Shown: positions 15,960 through 25,645 of the stretch, piece by piece
How positions within the stretch are numbered: the stretch's first letter is position 1
Layout of the letters: each line of letters opens with the position of its first letter
Origin: Micropruina glycogenica
GTDB taxonomy: Bacteria > Actinomycetota > Actinomycetes > Propionibacteriales > Propionibacteriaceae
Assembly: GCF_900289045.1 (NCBI RefSeq)
Contig: NZ_LT985188.1
Span: forward strand, 558,001-622,000
DNA length: 64,000 nucleotides
Direction of reading: 5' to 3'
Notes under the pieces: model-generated
Databases searched by the model: none
What the model was told of the DNA's origin: nothing
What the model saw: the letters and a program-made list of their open reading frames with translations, nothing else
Position numbers and translations under genes: made by a program

Positions 15960-18547
15960 GCGGTCACCAACTCGATGCTCACCTGCAGGGGTTGGTCGCC
16001 GCCGGCGAGGGTCACCTTGCCGGTGATGCGACCCACCGCCTTCAGGTCGGCCAGCACCGCCCGCAGCCGAGCCAGGGACGCCTCGGGGCCGCTGATGTCG
16101 GCCGCGGCCACCTCGGTTTTCATCGACACCTTGGCCGTCGACTTCGCGCCGCGCACGGCCATCAGCACTTCGGCCACGTCGCCCAGCAGCGCCGGGTCAC
16201 CGCCGGCGGGCACCTCTTCGGCCCGGGGCCACCTGCTGCGATGCACCGAACCTTCGCGCCACCACGACCACACCTCTTCGGTGACGTACGGCATGAACGG
16301 AGCGAACAGTCGAAGCTGCAGGGCGAGCGCCAGCTGCAGGGCGGCCCGGGCCGAGGCTGCCGCAGCTTCGCCCTGCGCGCCGTAGGCGCGTTCTTTCACC
16401 AGCTCGAGGTAGTCGTCACAGAACGTCCAGAAGAAGCGTTCGGCCACCTCAAGCGCGGTGCTGTAGTCGTAGGCCTCGAAACTGTCAGTGGCGCGCACGA
16501 TCACCTGCCGCAGCCCGGCCAGCAAGGCCAGGTCGACCGATTCGGTGATCGCGTCGGACCCCACCAGCCCGCCCGGCATGCCCAGCACGAACTTGGACGC
16601 GTTGAGCACCTTCATGGCCAATCGGCGGCCGACCTTCATGCCGGTTTCGTCGAAGGGCGAGTCCATGCCCGGACGCGCCATGGCCGCCCGCCAGCGCACC
16701 GCGTCGGCGCCGAAACGGTCGAGAATGTCGGTGGGCACGATCACGTTGCCGATCGACTTGCTCATCTTCTTGCGGTCGGGATCGACCACAAAGCCGGAGA
16801 TGGCCACGGTCGTCCATGGCACGCGATGCTCCTCGTGGTGCGCGCGCACCACCCGGCTGAACACCCAGGTGCGAATGATGTCGTGCGCCTCGGGAGCGAA
16901 ATCCATCGGGAACGTCAGTGCCCACAGCTCGGGGTCGGTGTCCCAGCCGCAGGCGATCTGGGGGGTGAGCGAGCTGGTGGCCCAGGTGTCCATGATGTCG
17001 GGGTCGCCGACGAAACCGCCCGGCACCCCGCGTTGGTCGGCGGTGTAGCCGGGGGGCACCTGGGACGACGGATCGATCGGCAGTTCGTCCTCGTGGGGCA
17101 CGATCGGACGGCTGTGGTCGGGCTCGCCGTCGCCGTCCACCGGGTACCAGACGGGGAAAGGAACGCCGAAGAATCGCTGCCGGCTGATCAGCCAGTCGCC
17201 GTTCAGGCCGTTGACCCAGTTGTGGTAGCGGTGTCGCATGTGCTCGGGCACCCACTGCAACTCGTCGCCTCGCGCCAACAGTGCCTGCTTGAGCGCCTCG
17301 TCCCGGCCGCCGTTGCGTATGTACCACTGCCGGGTCGACACGATTTCGAGCGGCTTGTCGCCCTTCTCGTAGAAGTTCGCCTTGCGGGTGGTGGGCGTGG
17401 GCTCGCCGCTGAGATCACCCGAGCCGCGCAGCAGCTCGACCATCGCGGCGCGGGCCGAGAACGGGGTCTTGCCGGCGAGCTCGGCATAAGGCTCGGCGTT
17501 GACCAACCAGTCCGGGGTCTCGGCGCTGAGCCGTCCGTCCCGCTGGATCACGGTACGGGTGGGCAGTTGCAGCTCGCGCCACCACTGCACGTCGGTGGCG
17601 TCGCCGAACGTGCAACACATGGCGATGCCGGCGCCCTTGTCGGGCTCGGCCGCGTGGTGGGCCAGCACCGGGATCTCGACGCCGAACACCGGCGAGGTCA
17701 CGGTCGTTCCGAACAACGCTTGGTAGCGCGCGTCATCGGGATGAGCGATCAACGCGCACACCGACGGCAGCAACTCGGGGCGGGTGGTCTCGATGAACAC
17801 CGGTTGGCCGTCGGCACGGTGGAAAGCCACCCGATGGTAATGCCCGGGGTAGTCGCGCGCTTCCTGCTCCGCTTGAGCGACGGCGGTCTGAAAGGTCACG
17901 TCCCACACCGTGGGAGCCTCGGCGAGATAGGCCTCACCGCGGGCGAAGTTGCGCAGGAAGGCACGCTGAGAGATGCGGATCGAGTCGGTCGAGATGGTGG
18001 CGTAGAGGTGGTTCTTCCAGTCCACGCTCAACCCCAGCGTGCGCCACAGCTTCTCGAAGGCCCGCTCGTCGATCTGGGTGAGTTCGTGACACAGGCCGAT
18101 GAAGTTCATTCGGCTGATCGGCACCTGCCGCTTCGGATCGGGCTTGGCCGGCGGCGTGAAGTCGGGGTCGAAGGGCACCGAGGGGTCACACCGCACACCG
18201 TAGAAGTTCTGCACCCGCCGCTCGGTGGGCAGGCCGTTGTCGTCCCAGCCCATGGGGTAGAACACGTGCTTGCCCTGCATGCGCTGGTAGCGCGCGATGA
18301 GGTCGGTGTGGGTGTAGCTGAACACGTGCCCCACGTGCAGCGAGCCCGACACCGTGGGTGGGGGAGTGTCGATGCTGAACACCTGGTCGCGCGACTCGGG
18401 ACGCACGAACGTGTAGGTGTCGTCGTCGGCCCACCGCTGCGACCACTTGGCCTCGAGACCTTCAAGGGCCGCACGGTCCGGCACGACTACGACCGACCCC
18501 GCGGTAGGGGTCGATTCGGTCACGTCGGTGCGGTCTGTCACGGTCAT
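15956..18547 (-). CDS. valS: Valyl-tRNA synthetase, short archaeal-like type
   Basis: 863 residues from the ATG at 18547 (an in-frame ATG at 18556 is equally possible; neither has a clear Shine-Dalgarno). The class I motifs are present: HVGH in [15 protein letters not shown] near residue 69 and KMSKS near 594. The editing domain ([14 protein letters not shown]) follows the first Rossmann half. The form is not the one common in actinobacteria: the opening [20 protein letters not shown] and [14 protein letters not shown] are of the type typical of archaea and a few bacterial groups, and the long C-terminal tRNA-binding coiled coil of E. coli ValRS is absent, the chain ending soon after the anticodon domain. 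It charges tRNA-Val. Confidence 0.95.
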   Translation of the reverse strand: MTVTDRTDVTESTPTAGSVVVVPDRAALEGLEAKWSQRWADDDTYTFVRPESRDQVFSIDTPPPTVSGSLHVGHVFSYTHTDLIARYQRMQGKHVFYPMGWDDNGLPTERRVQNFYGVRCDPSVPFDPDFTPPAKPDPKRQVPISRMNFIGLCHELTQIDERAFEKLWRTLGLSVDWKNHLYATISTDSIRISQRAFLRNFARGEAYLAEAPTVWDVTFQTAVAQAEQEARDYPGHYHRVAFHRADGQPVFIETTRPELLPSVCALIAHPDDARYQALFGTTVTSPVFGVEIPVLAHHAAEPDKGAGIAMCCTFGDATDVQWWRELQLPTRTVIQRDGRLSAETPDWLVNAEPYAELAGKTPFSARAAMVELLRGSGDLSGEPTPTTRKANFYEKGDKPLEIVSTRQWYIRNGGRDEALKQALLARGDELQWVPEHMRHRYHNWVNGLNGDWLISRQRFFGVPFPVWYPVDGDGEPDHSRPIVPHEDELPIDPSSQVPPGYTADQRGVPGGFVGDPDIMDTWATSSLTPQIACGWDTDPELWALTFPMDFAPEAHDIIRTWVFSRVVRAHHEEHRVPWTTVAISGFVVDPDRKKMSKSIGNVIVPTDILDRFGADAVRWRAAMARPGMDSPFDETGMKVGRRLAMKVLNASKFVLGMPGGLVGSDAITESVDLALLAGLRQVIVRATDSFEAYDYSTALEVAERFFWTFCDDYLELVKERAYGAQGEAAAASARAALQLALALQLRLFAPFMPYVTEEVWSWWREGSVHRSRWPRAEEVPAGGDPALLGDVAEVLMAVRGAKSTAKVSMKTEVAAADISGPEASLARLRAVLADLKAVGRITGKVTLAGGDQPLQVSIELVTA

Positions 18548-18608
18548 GGTGAGCATCTTACGAAAGCGCACCTGCCGCCACGAATCGAAGTGTGCAACAC
18601 TTAACCAC

Positions 18609-18956
18609 ATGGTGAAGTATTCGGACGGGCTGGACGGTGTCGCCACCGCGCTGGCCAATCGCGGGCGTCGGCAGGTGGTCAGCAGATTGCAGCGCGGTGC
18701 GGCCACCAGCAGCCAACTGGCGGCCGAACTCGGCATCGGGTTGCCGGCGCTGCACAAGCACCTGACCGTGCTGGCCGGCGCCGAACTCATTGATTCGCGC
18801 AAGACGGGCCGCGTGGTCACGCACCGGTTGCGCCGTGAGCCACTGCGCCGCTACGACGACTGGCTGGCCGCCCGCTCCGGTTTCTGGACCGAGCAGTTGG
18901 ACGCCCTTGCCGGTGCGTTCGGCGACCCCGCACCCGAACGCAAGCAGCCGAAATGA
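18609..18956 (+). CDS. ArsR-type helix-turn-helix regulator
   Basis: 115 residues. A winged helix covers most of the chain: [18 protein letters not shown], then [19 protein letters not shown] (recognition helix) and a wing with [12 protein letters not shown]. There are no metal-binding cysteines, so it belongs to the ArsR group usually paired with an SRPBCC (AHSA1) protein. It is divergent from valS and its last four bases overlap that SRPBCC gene. Confidence 0.85.
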   Translation: MVKYSDGLDGVATALANRGRRQVVSRLQRGAATSSQLAAELGIGLPALHKHLTVLAGAELIDSRKTGRVVTHRLRREPLRRYDDWLAARSGFWTEQLDALAGAFGDPAPERKQPK

Positions 18957-19391
18957 CCGAACCGCTGGTGATCACCCGGCTGGTGCCGGCCACCCCTGAG
19001 CAGTTGTGGCTGGCCTGGACCACCGAACCAGGACTTGCCACCTGGTGTGGCACACCTGGCCCGATACCCGATACCGGGTGAACGCGCGGGTGGGTGGCGA
19101 GTACCGCATCGAGGCGCGCCGATCACGGCTTCGGAGTGCGGGGGACGTTCCAGGCGGTCGAGGCGCCGTCGCGGCTGGTGTTCGGCTGGGTCTTGGTACG
19201 AACTGGCCGACGGGGTGGCGTCCGAAGAGCCGGACGACCAGGTGCAGGTCGTCTTCACGCCCCACCCCAACGGCACTCTGCTGCAACTGACCCACACCGG
19301 CCCGTGGACGGATGACGAGGCGGCCGAGAACTACCGCCAGGGCTGGACGTTCGTGCTGGACGCGTTGGCGGGCACGGGCGCGTCCGGTTGA
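18953..19391 (+). pseudogene. SRPBCC/AHSA1-domain protein, three frameshifts
   Basis: Conserved blocks of an Activator-of-Hsp90-like START-fold protein lie in order but in changing frames: [19 protein letters not shown] from 18953; TWPDTRYRVNARVGGEY in the next frame; DHGFGVRGTFQAVEAPSRL back in the first; and ADGVASEEPDDQV through TGPWTDDEAAENYRQGW to the stop at 19391 in the third. The breaks fall near 19043-19050 (TGGTGTGG, likely a lost G), 19111-19120 (GGCGCGCC) and 19191-19196 (TCTTGG, likely an extra T). Everything else is intact. It is coupled to the ArsR gene by an ATGA overlap, the usual partnership. Recent decay and sequence error both fit. Confidence 0.8.
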
Positions 19392-19734
19392 GTGGCTGCG
19401 CGCGGCAAAGCCCCGCGGTACTGAGCGGCGCGGTCTCTGGCCGTGCTTCGTCGCAGCACATTGGGGCTGAGTCCACGTGACTGCCTTTGTGACACCTCGC
19501 TGCCTGCACGCGGGCAGTTGCGTGTCACAAAGGCAGCTACGTCGCAGTTCATCACCGGCCGGACCTCGTTTCGGCACGTCGAGCTGGCCGTCGGCCCTGG
19601 TGCTTCACTCGTCCGCGTGCCGGTGTGGCGGCACATCCGTGGTGGGCGCACGTCCAACCCGCGTGGGCGCAGGCGAGACCTCAGGCGCACCCGCGCCGGT
19701 CAACGAAGTATCGACGGCGACGAACGCCGGTGGT
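19392..19734. other. 343-base intergenic region
   Basis: No gene is supported. The main content is the nested palindrome listed separately at 19481-19536. The rest has open frames only as a by-product of high GC and no ribosome-binding site or family similarity that I can see. Confidence 0.5.
19481..19536. repeat. 56-base nested palindrome
   Basis: CTGCCTTTGTGACAC (19481-19495) is exactly inverted at 19522-19536, and inside it CTGCC (19500-19504) is inverted as GGCAG (19513-19517). The result is a 15-bp stem carrying a second small stem. It is unlike the two repeat families in this window. It lies about 200 bases downstream of the DsbA-like gene and could end that transcript or be a solitary REP-type element. 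Confidence 0.65.
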
Positions 19735-20502
19735 TCAGCCCTTGGCGGCCTCGTCGATGAACGCCTTCAGCTTTGTGACGTCGTCGGGCAGCTTCGTCAG
19801 GTCTTGCACCTCGCCGTTGATCACCAGGGTCGGGGTGCTGGTGACGCCCGCCTTGACGGCAGCGTCTTCGACACCTTGGACGAAGCCCGCCATCGCCTTG
19901 GTGTCGTAGCAGGTGCGGAAGTCGCCGAGGGTATCGCCGTAGATGCCCACCTGCGACGGGATGGTCACGCGGAACAACTCGTCTGTGTACGGGCCGTCGT
20001 AGGCCGCCGACATGATGCTCTGGTGGTAGTTCTTGTACACCCCGGCCACGTCGGCGCAGGCTGCCGCGATGGCGGCCTTGTGCGACAGTCCGTTCGCGTC
20101 GCCCTTGTCGAGAAACACCTTGGTGTGGTTGATCAGCGAGATGTCGCCGGTCTTGGCCAGGTTGTTGAGCGTCAGGCCGTACTTCTCTTCGAACGTGATG
20201 CAGTGCGGGCACTGGTAGTCGAAGTACAACCCGACCACGGGCACACCGGCCTTGCCCAGCCCCGGGTTGGTCACGATGCCGTCGTTCTCCGCGGTGGCGT
20301 TGGGTGGACGGGTGGCGCCCGCGCCAGTCGTGGCGCCGGCACCCGGACCACCGGTGGCACCCAGGCTTGACCAGACCATCACGGCGATCGCGATCAGTGC
20401 TCCGACACCCACGCCGATGGCGATGATGATGCGCGCGCGGCGGCGTTTCTGGGCAGCCTCCTGCGCTGCGCGCAGGCGTTCGCGCCGTGAGGTATTAGCC
20501 AT
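19735..20502 (-). CDS. Membrane-anchored DsbA-family thiol oxidoreductase
   Basis: 255 residues. A basic cytoplasmic N-terminus (RRERLRAAQEAAQKRRRAR), one membrane anchor (about 25-47), a Gly/Thr/Pro linker, then a DsbA-type thioredoxin fold outside the cell. The redox motif is C98-P-H-C101 in YFDYQCPHC, the same dipeptide as E. coli DsbA, suggesting an oxidase that makes disulfides. The cis-Pro loop is TSTPTLVING. It overlaps the upstream paralogue by eight bases. Confidence 0.88.
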   Translation of the reverse strand: MANTSRRERLRAAQEAAQKRRRARIIIAIGVGVGALIAIAVMVWSSLGATGGPGAGATTGAGATRPPNATAENDGIVTNPGLGKAGVPVVGLYFDYQCPHCITFEEKYGLTLNNLAKTGDISLINHTKVFLDKGDANGLSHKAAIAAACADVAGVYKNYHQSIMSAAYDGPYTDELFRVTIPSQVGIYGDTLGDFRTCYDTKAMAGFVQGVEDAAVKAGVTSTPTLVINGEVQDLTKLPDDVTKLKAFIDEAAKG

Positions 20503-21268
20503 TGCCCTTGGTGGTCATCACGGTTTGCCGGAAGGCGTCGGTGCCCTGGGTGAAGATCGTGTTGTTGTCGAGCTTGGTGCCGTTCACCATGATCGTCGGC
20601 GTCGAGTTCACGCCGTCCGCCGCCGCCTTCTCGTTCGTGCCCTCGACGAACGACTGGGTGGTGCGGCTGTCGTAGCACTGCTGGAACCCGGTCAGCTTGT
20701 CGCCGGTGATACCGGCCGTGCCCGCGAAGTCGACGCGCAGCTGCTGGGTGGTGTAGCCGGTGCCCTCGTTGGTCGGCTGACCCGCGAAGATCGCGTTGTG
20801 GTAGGCCGAGTAGGCCCCGGCGTTGTCGGCGCAGGCTGCCGCGATGCCCGCCTTCAGCGACGAGTCGTTGCGCAGGTTGTTGTCGAGAAACGTCATGGTT
20901 CGGTAGATCAGCTGGATCTCGCCCTTAGTGGCCATGTCGTCGAGGGTGGTGCCGAACTGGGTCTCGAACTGCTTGCAGACCGGGCACTGGTAGTCGAGAA
21001 AGACCTCGACCTTCGGCACCCCGTCTTTGAACGTGCCGGGGTTGACCACGATGCCGCTGGCGTCTGAGGTGGCGTTCACCGGCACCGATGAGTTGGTGCC
21101 CGCCGCGGTGCCGCCCTTGTTGAGCTGGCTGACCACGATGGTGCCGACCACCCCGATCACCACCAGGCCGAGCACGATGGCGGCCACCAGAATGATGCGC
21201 TGCAGGCGCTTGGCGCGGGCCTGGGCCTCTTGTTGACGGCGTAGGGCCTCGCGTCGGCTCTGGGTCAT
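20495..21268 (-). CDS. Membrane-anchored DsbA-family thiol oxidoreductase (paralogue)
   Basis: 257 residues with the same layout as its neighbour: basic N-terminus, membrane anchor (about 24-48), flexible linker, thioredoxin fold. The active site is C95-P-V-C98 in FLDYQCPVC, and the cis-Pro loop is NSTPTIMVNG. The different dipeptide (PV against PH) suggests a different redox potential from the next gene, so the two may share oxidation and isomerisation, or client sets. It overlaps the MauE-like gene by four bases. Confidence 0.88.
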   Translation of the reverse strand: MTQSRREALRRQQEAQARAKRLQRIILVAAIVLGLVVIGVVGTIVVSQLNKGGTAAGTNSSVPVNATSDASGIVVNPGTFKDGVPKVEVFLDYQCPVCKQFETQFGTTLDDMATKGEIQLIYRTMTFLDNNLRNDSSLKAGIAAACADNAGAYSAYHNAIFAGQPTNEGTGYTTQQLRVDFAGTAGITGDKLTGFQQCYDSRTTQSFVEGTNEKAAADGVNSTPTIMVNGTKLDNNTIFTQGTDAFRQTVMTTKGNG

Positions 21269-21804
21269 GCTCGGGACTCCTCAAGTTCTTCATCGTCGGC
21301 GGGCGCAGAAGCGTCGAGAGCGAACAGCCAGTTGTCCAGCGCCAACGGTGAGCGGGGAAACAGGCCGGCCCAGACACCACAGGCCAGCAGCCCGACGTCT
21401 CGTGCGATTTCCCAAGGGTACTGGGCGATGCCGTTCTCGCTGGCTCCGCCACCACCGAAGCAGCCGCAGTCGATCGAGATGCCGTGCGCCCACACCCACG
21501 AGATGCCGATGATGAACGCCACCATGGAGAGCGCGCCGAGCCAGGCTGCCACGCGGGTGAACAACCCCAGCACCAACAGCAGGCCGATGACCACCTCGAT
21601 CACCGGCAGGGCGTAGCCAACCGGCCTGGTGATGTCGAACGGCAGCAGTTGATAGGCGCGCACGGCCTGGACGGACGCCTCGGGCCAGGGCAGCTTGATG
21701 GCCCCGGCCACGATCAGCACGATGCCCAGAATCTGCCGGGCGGCGAACGTCGTCCAACGAACCCAGGAACGGGTCGCGAGGGTGCCGGACATGCCAGTAA
21801 TCAT
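21265..21804 (-). CDS. MauE/DoxX-family redox-associated membrane protein
   Basis: 179 residues with four hydrophobic segments (about 20-40, 60-83, 88-110, 135-152). The family signature is the N-terminal ARQILGIVLIVAGAIKL and, between segments 3 and 4, a Cys pair in IDCGCFGGGG. MauE-type proteins relay electrons or oxidising equivalents to extracytoplasmic thioredoxins, and this one heads an operon of two DsbA-like proteins with overlapping stops and starts. A role as their electron acceptor or reoxidant is inference. ATG 21792 is an alternative start. Confidence 0.85.
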   Translation of the reverse strand: MITGMSGTLATRSWVRWTTFAARQILGIVLIVAGAIKLPWPEASVQAVRAYQLLPFDITRPVGYALPVIEVVIGLLLVLGLFTRVAAWLGALSMVAFIIGISWVWAHGISIDCGCFGGGGASENGIAQYPWEIARDVGLLACGVWAGLFPRSPLALDNWLFALDASAPADDEELEESRA

Positions 21805-21904
21805 AGCGGCGGTTCAACGGTCAACTATCGCGCATCCCGAAGCGCCGGGACGGTGGGCGGCTGAGCCGGCGCTGCGGACGTGGGGCGCAGGCGGTGAATT
21901 GAAA

Positions 21905-21935
21905 GAACCGTCCCCAATGGTTCAGGGGACGGTTC
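21905..21935. repeat. Solitary palindromic copy of the GGGGACGGTTC element
   Basis: GAACCGTCCCC (21905-21915), loop AATGGTTCA, GGGGACGGTTC (21925-21935): a perfect 11-bp stem. This is the family in its inverted form, between the MauE-like start and folC. Confidence 0.85.
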
Positions 21936-21995
21936 CTTCGGTTCAAGAGATCGCGCCAAGCCATTTCAGAGCCACACCACTAGGCTGTTCGCACC

Positions 21996-23327
21996 ATGGC
22001 CGAAACACATCAGCAGATCGTCCAACGGCTCATCGCTCGATGGCCCGAACACCGCATCGCGCCCGGCACCGAGCGGGTCGAGGCCCTGTGCGAACTGCTC
22101 GGCTCGCCCCAACGCAGCTACCCCGTCATTCAGATCGCCGGCACCAACGGCAAGGGCAGCACCGCCATCATGATCGACGCCCTGCTGCGGTCGCTGGGGC
22201 TGCGCACCGGCCGCTTCACCAGCCCGCACCTGAACGAGGTGACCGAGCGCATCTGCATCGACGGCGAGCCGATCAGCGACGAGGACTTCGACGCGCTGGT
22301 GGCCGACACCCAGCCACTGATCGACATGGTCGACAGCCAAGCCATCGGCGGCGTACCGATGACGTTCTTCGAAGTGATCACCGCATTGGCGTATGAAGCG
22401 TTCGCCCAGGCACCGGTCGACGTGGCCGTGGTCGAGGTCGGGCTGGGTGGCGTGACCGACGCCACCAATGTGATGGACGCCGCGGTGGCCGTGATCTGCC
22501 CGATCGACCTCGACCACACGCATCTGCTGGGTACCACGATCACCGAGATCGCCCGCGAGAAGGCGGGCATCATCAAGCCCGGCTCGCAGGTCGTGCTGGC
22601 CGCGCAGCAACCCGAAGCGGCGAAGGTGCTCATCGAACGCTGCGCCGACGTGGGCGCCAAGGTCTACCGCGAAGGCGTCGAGTTCTCGCTGCTCGACCGC
22701 ACCCCCGGGGTGGGCGGCCAACTGCTTCGCCTGCAGGGAGCCGGCGGTCCGGTCGACGACGTGCTGCTGCCCCTGTTCGGTGCCCACATGGCCCGCAACG
22801 CAGCACTGGCGGTGGCCGCCGTCGAGGCGTTTCTCGGCGGCAAGGCGCTCGCCGCCGACGTCATCACCGAAGGGCTGGCCGTGGTCGAGGCACCTGCCCG
22901 GCTCGAGGTCGTCCGCCGATCGCCACCGGTGCTGCTCGACACCGCGCACAACCCGCACGGCGCCCGCGCCACCATGGAGGCCCTCACCGAGTCGTTCACC
23001 TTCGTGCCGCTGGTCGGCGTGGTCGCGATGATGGCCGACAAAGACGTGGACGGCCTGCTGAGCATCTTCGCCGACGAGCTGACCACCATCGTCTGCACCA
23101 CCGTGGCCGGCAACTCGCGGGCGCTGCCCGCCGACGAGCTGGCCGAGCGGGCCGCGAGCATCATGGGCGAGGATCGGGTTCGGGTCGCGCCGACCATGGC
23201 TGATGCGATCGAGGTGGCGGTGGCGTTGGCCGACGATGCGGGCCCCGGCGCCGGGGTGCTGATCGCCGGCTCGGTGATCGCCGCCGGGCAGGCGCGGGCG
23301 CTGTTGGTGCGCGAGGAACAGTCATGA
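21996..23327 (+). CDS. folC: Folylpolyglutamate synthase / dihydrofolate synthase
   Basis: 443 residues of the Mur-ligase superfamily. The ATP loop is GTNGKGSTA near residue 48, followed by GRFTSPHLNEVTERI and the magnesium-binding TFFEVITALAYEAF. The C-terminal Rossmann domain has LLDTAHNPHGARATMEAL. It adds glutamates to folates. TAGGCT (21981-21986) ends nine bases before the ATG and there is no Shine-Dalgarno, so the mRNA is probably leaderless. It shares ATGA with the DUF4233 gene. Confidence 0.95.
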   Translation: MAETHQQIVQRLIARWPEHRIAPGTERVEALCELLGSPQRSYPVIQIAGTNGKGSTAIMIDALLRSLGLRTGRFTSPHLNEVTERICIDGEPISDEDFDALVADTQPLIDMVDSQAIGGVPMTFFEVITALAYEAFAQAPVDVAVVEVGLGGVTDATNVMDAAVAVICPIDLDHTHLLGTTITEIAREKAGIIKPGSQVVLAAQQPEAAKVLIERCADVGAKVYREGVEFSLLDRTPGVGGQLLRLQGAGGPVDDVLLPLFGAHMARNAALAVAAVEAFLGGKALAADVITEGLAVVEAPARLEVVRRSPPVLLDTAHNPHGARATMEALTESFTFVPLVGVVAMMADKDVDGLLSIFADELTTIVCTTVAGNSRALPADELAERAASIMGEDRVRVAPTMADAIEVAVALADDAGPGAGVLIAGSVIAAGQARALLVREEQS

Positions 23328-23668
23328 GGCTGGTGCCGACCAACCCGATGAACCGGGTGCTGGCGGCAATTCTGGCCTTCGAGGCGATCTGCTGCGGGCT
23401 GGCGATCCCCGGCATGATCCAGGTCTCGGACGTGTCGTTGTCGCTCGCCTTCACCACCGGCGGCGTGGCGCTGCTGCTCTGCCTCGCGGCGGCGGGCACG
23501 CTGCGTCGGCCCTTCGGCTGGGCGCTGGCCTGGCTCGCCCAAGCGGCCTGCGTGGCACTCGGCTTCGTGGTGAGCATGATGTTCGCGGTGGGCGCCATGT
23601 TTCTGCTGCTGTTCGTGATCACCTTCGTGCTCGGCAAACGCCTGGAGGCGGCGAAGGCTGCCGGCTGA
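23324..23668 (+). CDS. DUF4233 integral membrane protein
   Basis: 114 residues with four hydrophobic helices (about 13-32, 40-58, 65-83, 85-105) and charged ends. This small family is found almost only in actinobacteria, directly after folC as here, with a four-base overlap. Function unknown. Confidence 0.85.
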   Translation: MRLVPTNPMNRVLAAILAFEAICCGLAIPGMIQVSDVSLSLAFTTGGVALLLCLAAAGTLRRPFGWALAWLAQAACVALGFVVSMMFAVGAMFLLLFVITFVLGKRLEAAKAAG

Positions 23669-23702
23669 ACCGGTGCCGGCGCCCCCGGTAGGGTGGTGCA
23701 CC

Positions 23703-24113
23703 ATGACCGAACGGACTCTCGTCATCATCAAGCCGGACGCGGTACGCCGCGGCCTGGTCGGCACCGTGCTCGCCCGCTACGAAAGCAAAGGATTCGCCTT
23801 CGTGGCCCTGGAGCAGCGCACCGTCGACGCGGCCATGGCCGACCGACACTACGCCGATCACCTCGAACAGCCCTGGTACCCGCCGCTTCGTGACTTCATC
23901 ACGTCGGGGCCGCTGATCGTGCTGGTGCTCGAAGGTCCCTCGGCCATCGAGTCGGTGCGCACCATGAACGGGGCGACCAACGGCGTAGCGGCCGCCCCGG
24001 GCTCGATTCGCGGCGACTTCTCGCTGTCGAACCGCGAAAACCTGGTGCACGCCTCCGATTCGCCCGAGTCGGCGCAGCGCGAGATCGCGCTGTGGTTTCC
24101 GGAACTCGCATGA
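23703..24113 (+). CDS. ndk: Nucleoside diphosphate kinase
   Basis: 136 residues: RTLVIIKPDAVRRGLVG at the N-terminus, and the phospho-accepting histidine near residue 116 in NLVHASDSPESAQREI. It equalises nucleoside triphosphate pools. TAGGGT (23689-23694) ends eight bases before the ATG, so this too may be leaderless; an upstream start would duplicate that promoter as coding sequence. Its stop overlaps the CPBP gene start by four bases. Confidence 0.96.
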   Translation: MTERTLVIIKPDAVRRGLVGTVLARYESKGFAFVALEQRTVDAAMADRHYADHLEQPWYPPLRDFITSGPLIVLVLEGPSAIESVRTMNGATNGVAAAPGSIRGDFSLSNRENLVHASDSPESAQREIALWFPELA

Positions 24114-25645
24114 CCCAGCCCTCGCCCGACACCCCTGGGGCAGAGGGCGCCGCGCGGCATTGGTCGCCGGAGGCGGCCCAGCAGGGTGCCACCCAGCCGG
24201 ACCAGTCCCAGCAGTCCCGGTCGGCCGCTCATGCGGCGCAGCCGGCGTCGGCTCCGTCCGCGGGCGGTTCGTACCCGGGTTCCGACACTCCGCACCCGCC
24301 GTGGCAGCAGGCGCCTCCCGGTCCGGGCTCGGCCGCCCTGCCGCCACCGGCGCAACCAGGCCCGCAGCCGTGGCAGCCGCACCCGCAGAGCTGGCCCGTC
24401 GGCGCAGCGGCCGAGCCCTGGCGCTCGGCAGCCGCGCCGTCCGAGCAGTCGGCCGCGCCGCCGTCCGTGGGGTATCCGCCGCAACCGCCGTCCGGTCACC
24501 CCGGTGGCGCGCCGACCACCGCTCAGCCCCCCGTCGGGCACCCGATGACGCAGTACTCGCCGACGGGCCACCCGCAGGTCGTCAACCCGTACGGTGCGTC
24601 ACCGACCGGACACCCGTGGGTACCGCAGCAGTTCGCGCCGAAGCCGTCCACGCTGCCGGTGGAACCGCGCGAGTATCACGAGTTTCTTCGCACGCCGAGC
24701 ATGCGCTGGTGGCGTCCGATTGCGGCCCTCGCCATGGGCGGAGCGCTGTGGTTCGCCGGCACCATGGTGTTCACTCTGCTGGCCATGGCCTACGACATCT
24801 CGGCCGGCAACACCACGATGCAGAACTACACCAGCCTGGACGCCTTCAAGACCACGCCGGCGTTCTTTCTGGCCAACAACCTGAGCCTGGCCGCAGCCGT
24901 GCCGATCGCCATGCTGACCCAGTGGGCCTGCTTCGGCCAGAAGCCGCGCTGGATGAACGCCGTGACCGGACACTTTCGCTGGGGCTGGTTCGGCGAATGC
25001 GTGGCCTGGCTGCTTCCGGTGTTCGTGCTGAACCTGGTGCTCGGCCTGGTGCTGGACGGGCTGCCGCCCCTTCAGGTCACGGCCAGCACCGGCTTCATGA
25101 TCGCGGCGATTCTGCTCACCACACCCCTGCAGAGTGCGGGTGAAGAATACCTGTTGCGTGGCCTGGGCGCCCGAGCGATCGGCGCCTGGTTGCCGCGCAC
25201 GGTGGGTCTCGCGGTCAGCACGGCGGTGACCGCGGTGATCTTCATGCTTCTGCACGGCGCGGGCGATCCGTGGCTGAATGCCTTCTACCTGCTGTTCGCG
25301 ATCACCGCTTCGGTACTCGCCTGGCGAACGGGGGGACTCGAGGCGTCCGTGGCCATGCACGCGGTCAACAACGTGACGGCCATGGTGCTGCTGCCGTTCA
25401 GCGACATAAGCGAGATGTTCAACCGCGAGGCCGGCGTCGGCAGCCCCATGTTGCTGGTGCAGATGGCCATCATGCTGGGTGCCGCGGCACTGGTGCTGTG
25501 GCGCGCACACCGGCGTAACGTGGTGAGGGTGGCCGCACCGGGCGCGGCCGTGCCGGCCGAGCCGGCCCCGGCGCAACAGATTCCGCAAGAGGCGGCGGTG
25601 ATGCCGCCGCCATGGAGGCAGGACGATGGAAACCAAACCCGGTGA
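24110..25645 (+). CDS. CPBP-family intramembrane protease with a long Pro/Gln-rich N-terminus
   Basis: 511 residues. The first ~190 are low-complexity, rich in Pro, Gln, Ala and Ser with repeated GHP turns (PVGHPMTQYSPTGHPQV), likely a cytoplasmic tail. About eight membrane segments follow. The protease motifs are SAGEEYLLRGLGAR near residue 344, MLLHGAGDPWLN and MHAVNNV: the Glu-Glu, Arg and His residues of the CAAX/Abi (glutamic) type. Substrate unknown. It overlaps ndk by four bases and the kinase downstream by 20. Confidence 0.85.
   Translation: MTQPSPDTPGAEGAARHWSPEAAQQGATQPDQSQQSRSAAHAAQPASAPSAGGSYPGSDTPHPPWQQAPPGPGSAALPPPAQPGPQPWQPHPQSWPVGAAAEPWRSAAAPSEQSAAPPSVGYPPQPPSGHPGGAPTTAQPPVGHPMTQYSPTGHPQVVNPYGASPTGHPWVPQQFAPKPSTLPVEPREYHEFLRTPSMRWWRPIAALAMGGALWFAGTMVFTLLAMAYDISAGNTTMQNYTSLDAFKTTPAFFLANNLSLAAAVPIAMLTQWACFGQKPRWMNAVTGHFRWGWFGECVAWLLPVFVLNLVLGLVLDGLPPLQVTASTGFMIAAILLTTPLQSAGEEYLLRGLGARAIGAWLPRTVGLAVSTAVTAVIFMLLHGAGDPWLNAFYLLFAITASVLAWRTGGLEASVAMHAVNNVTAMVLLPFSDISEMFNREAGVGSPMLLVQMAIMLGAAALVLWRAHRRNVVRVAAPGAAVPAEPAPAQQIPQEAAVMPPPWRQDDGNQTR

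Noticed and set aside
15992-18604. 870-codon plus-strand frame across valS
   Set aside because: It is the shadow of valS; no family features and an Arg/His/Gly-rich composition.
19481-19536. Integron attC-like site
   Set aside because: Lacks the attC core sites and bulged-base pattern, and there is no integrase or cassette array.
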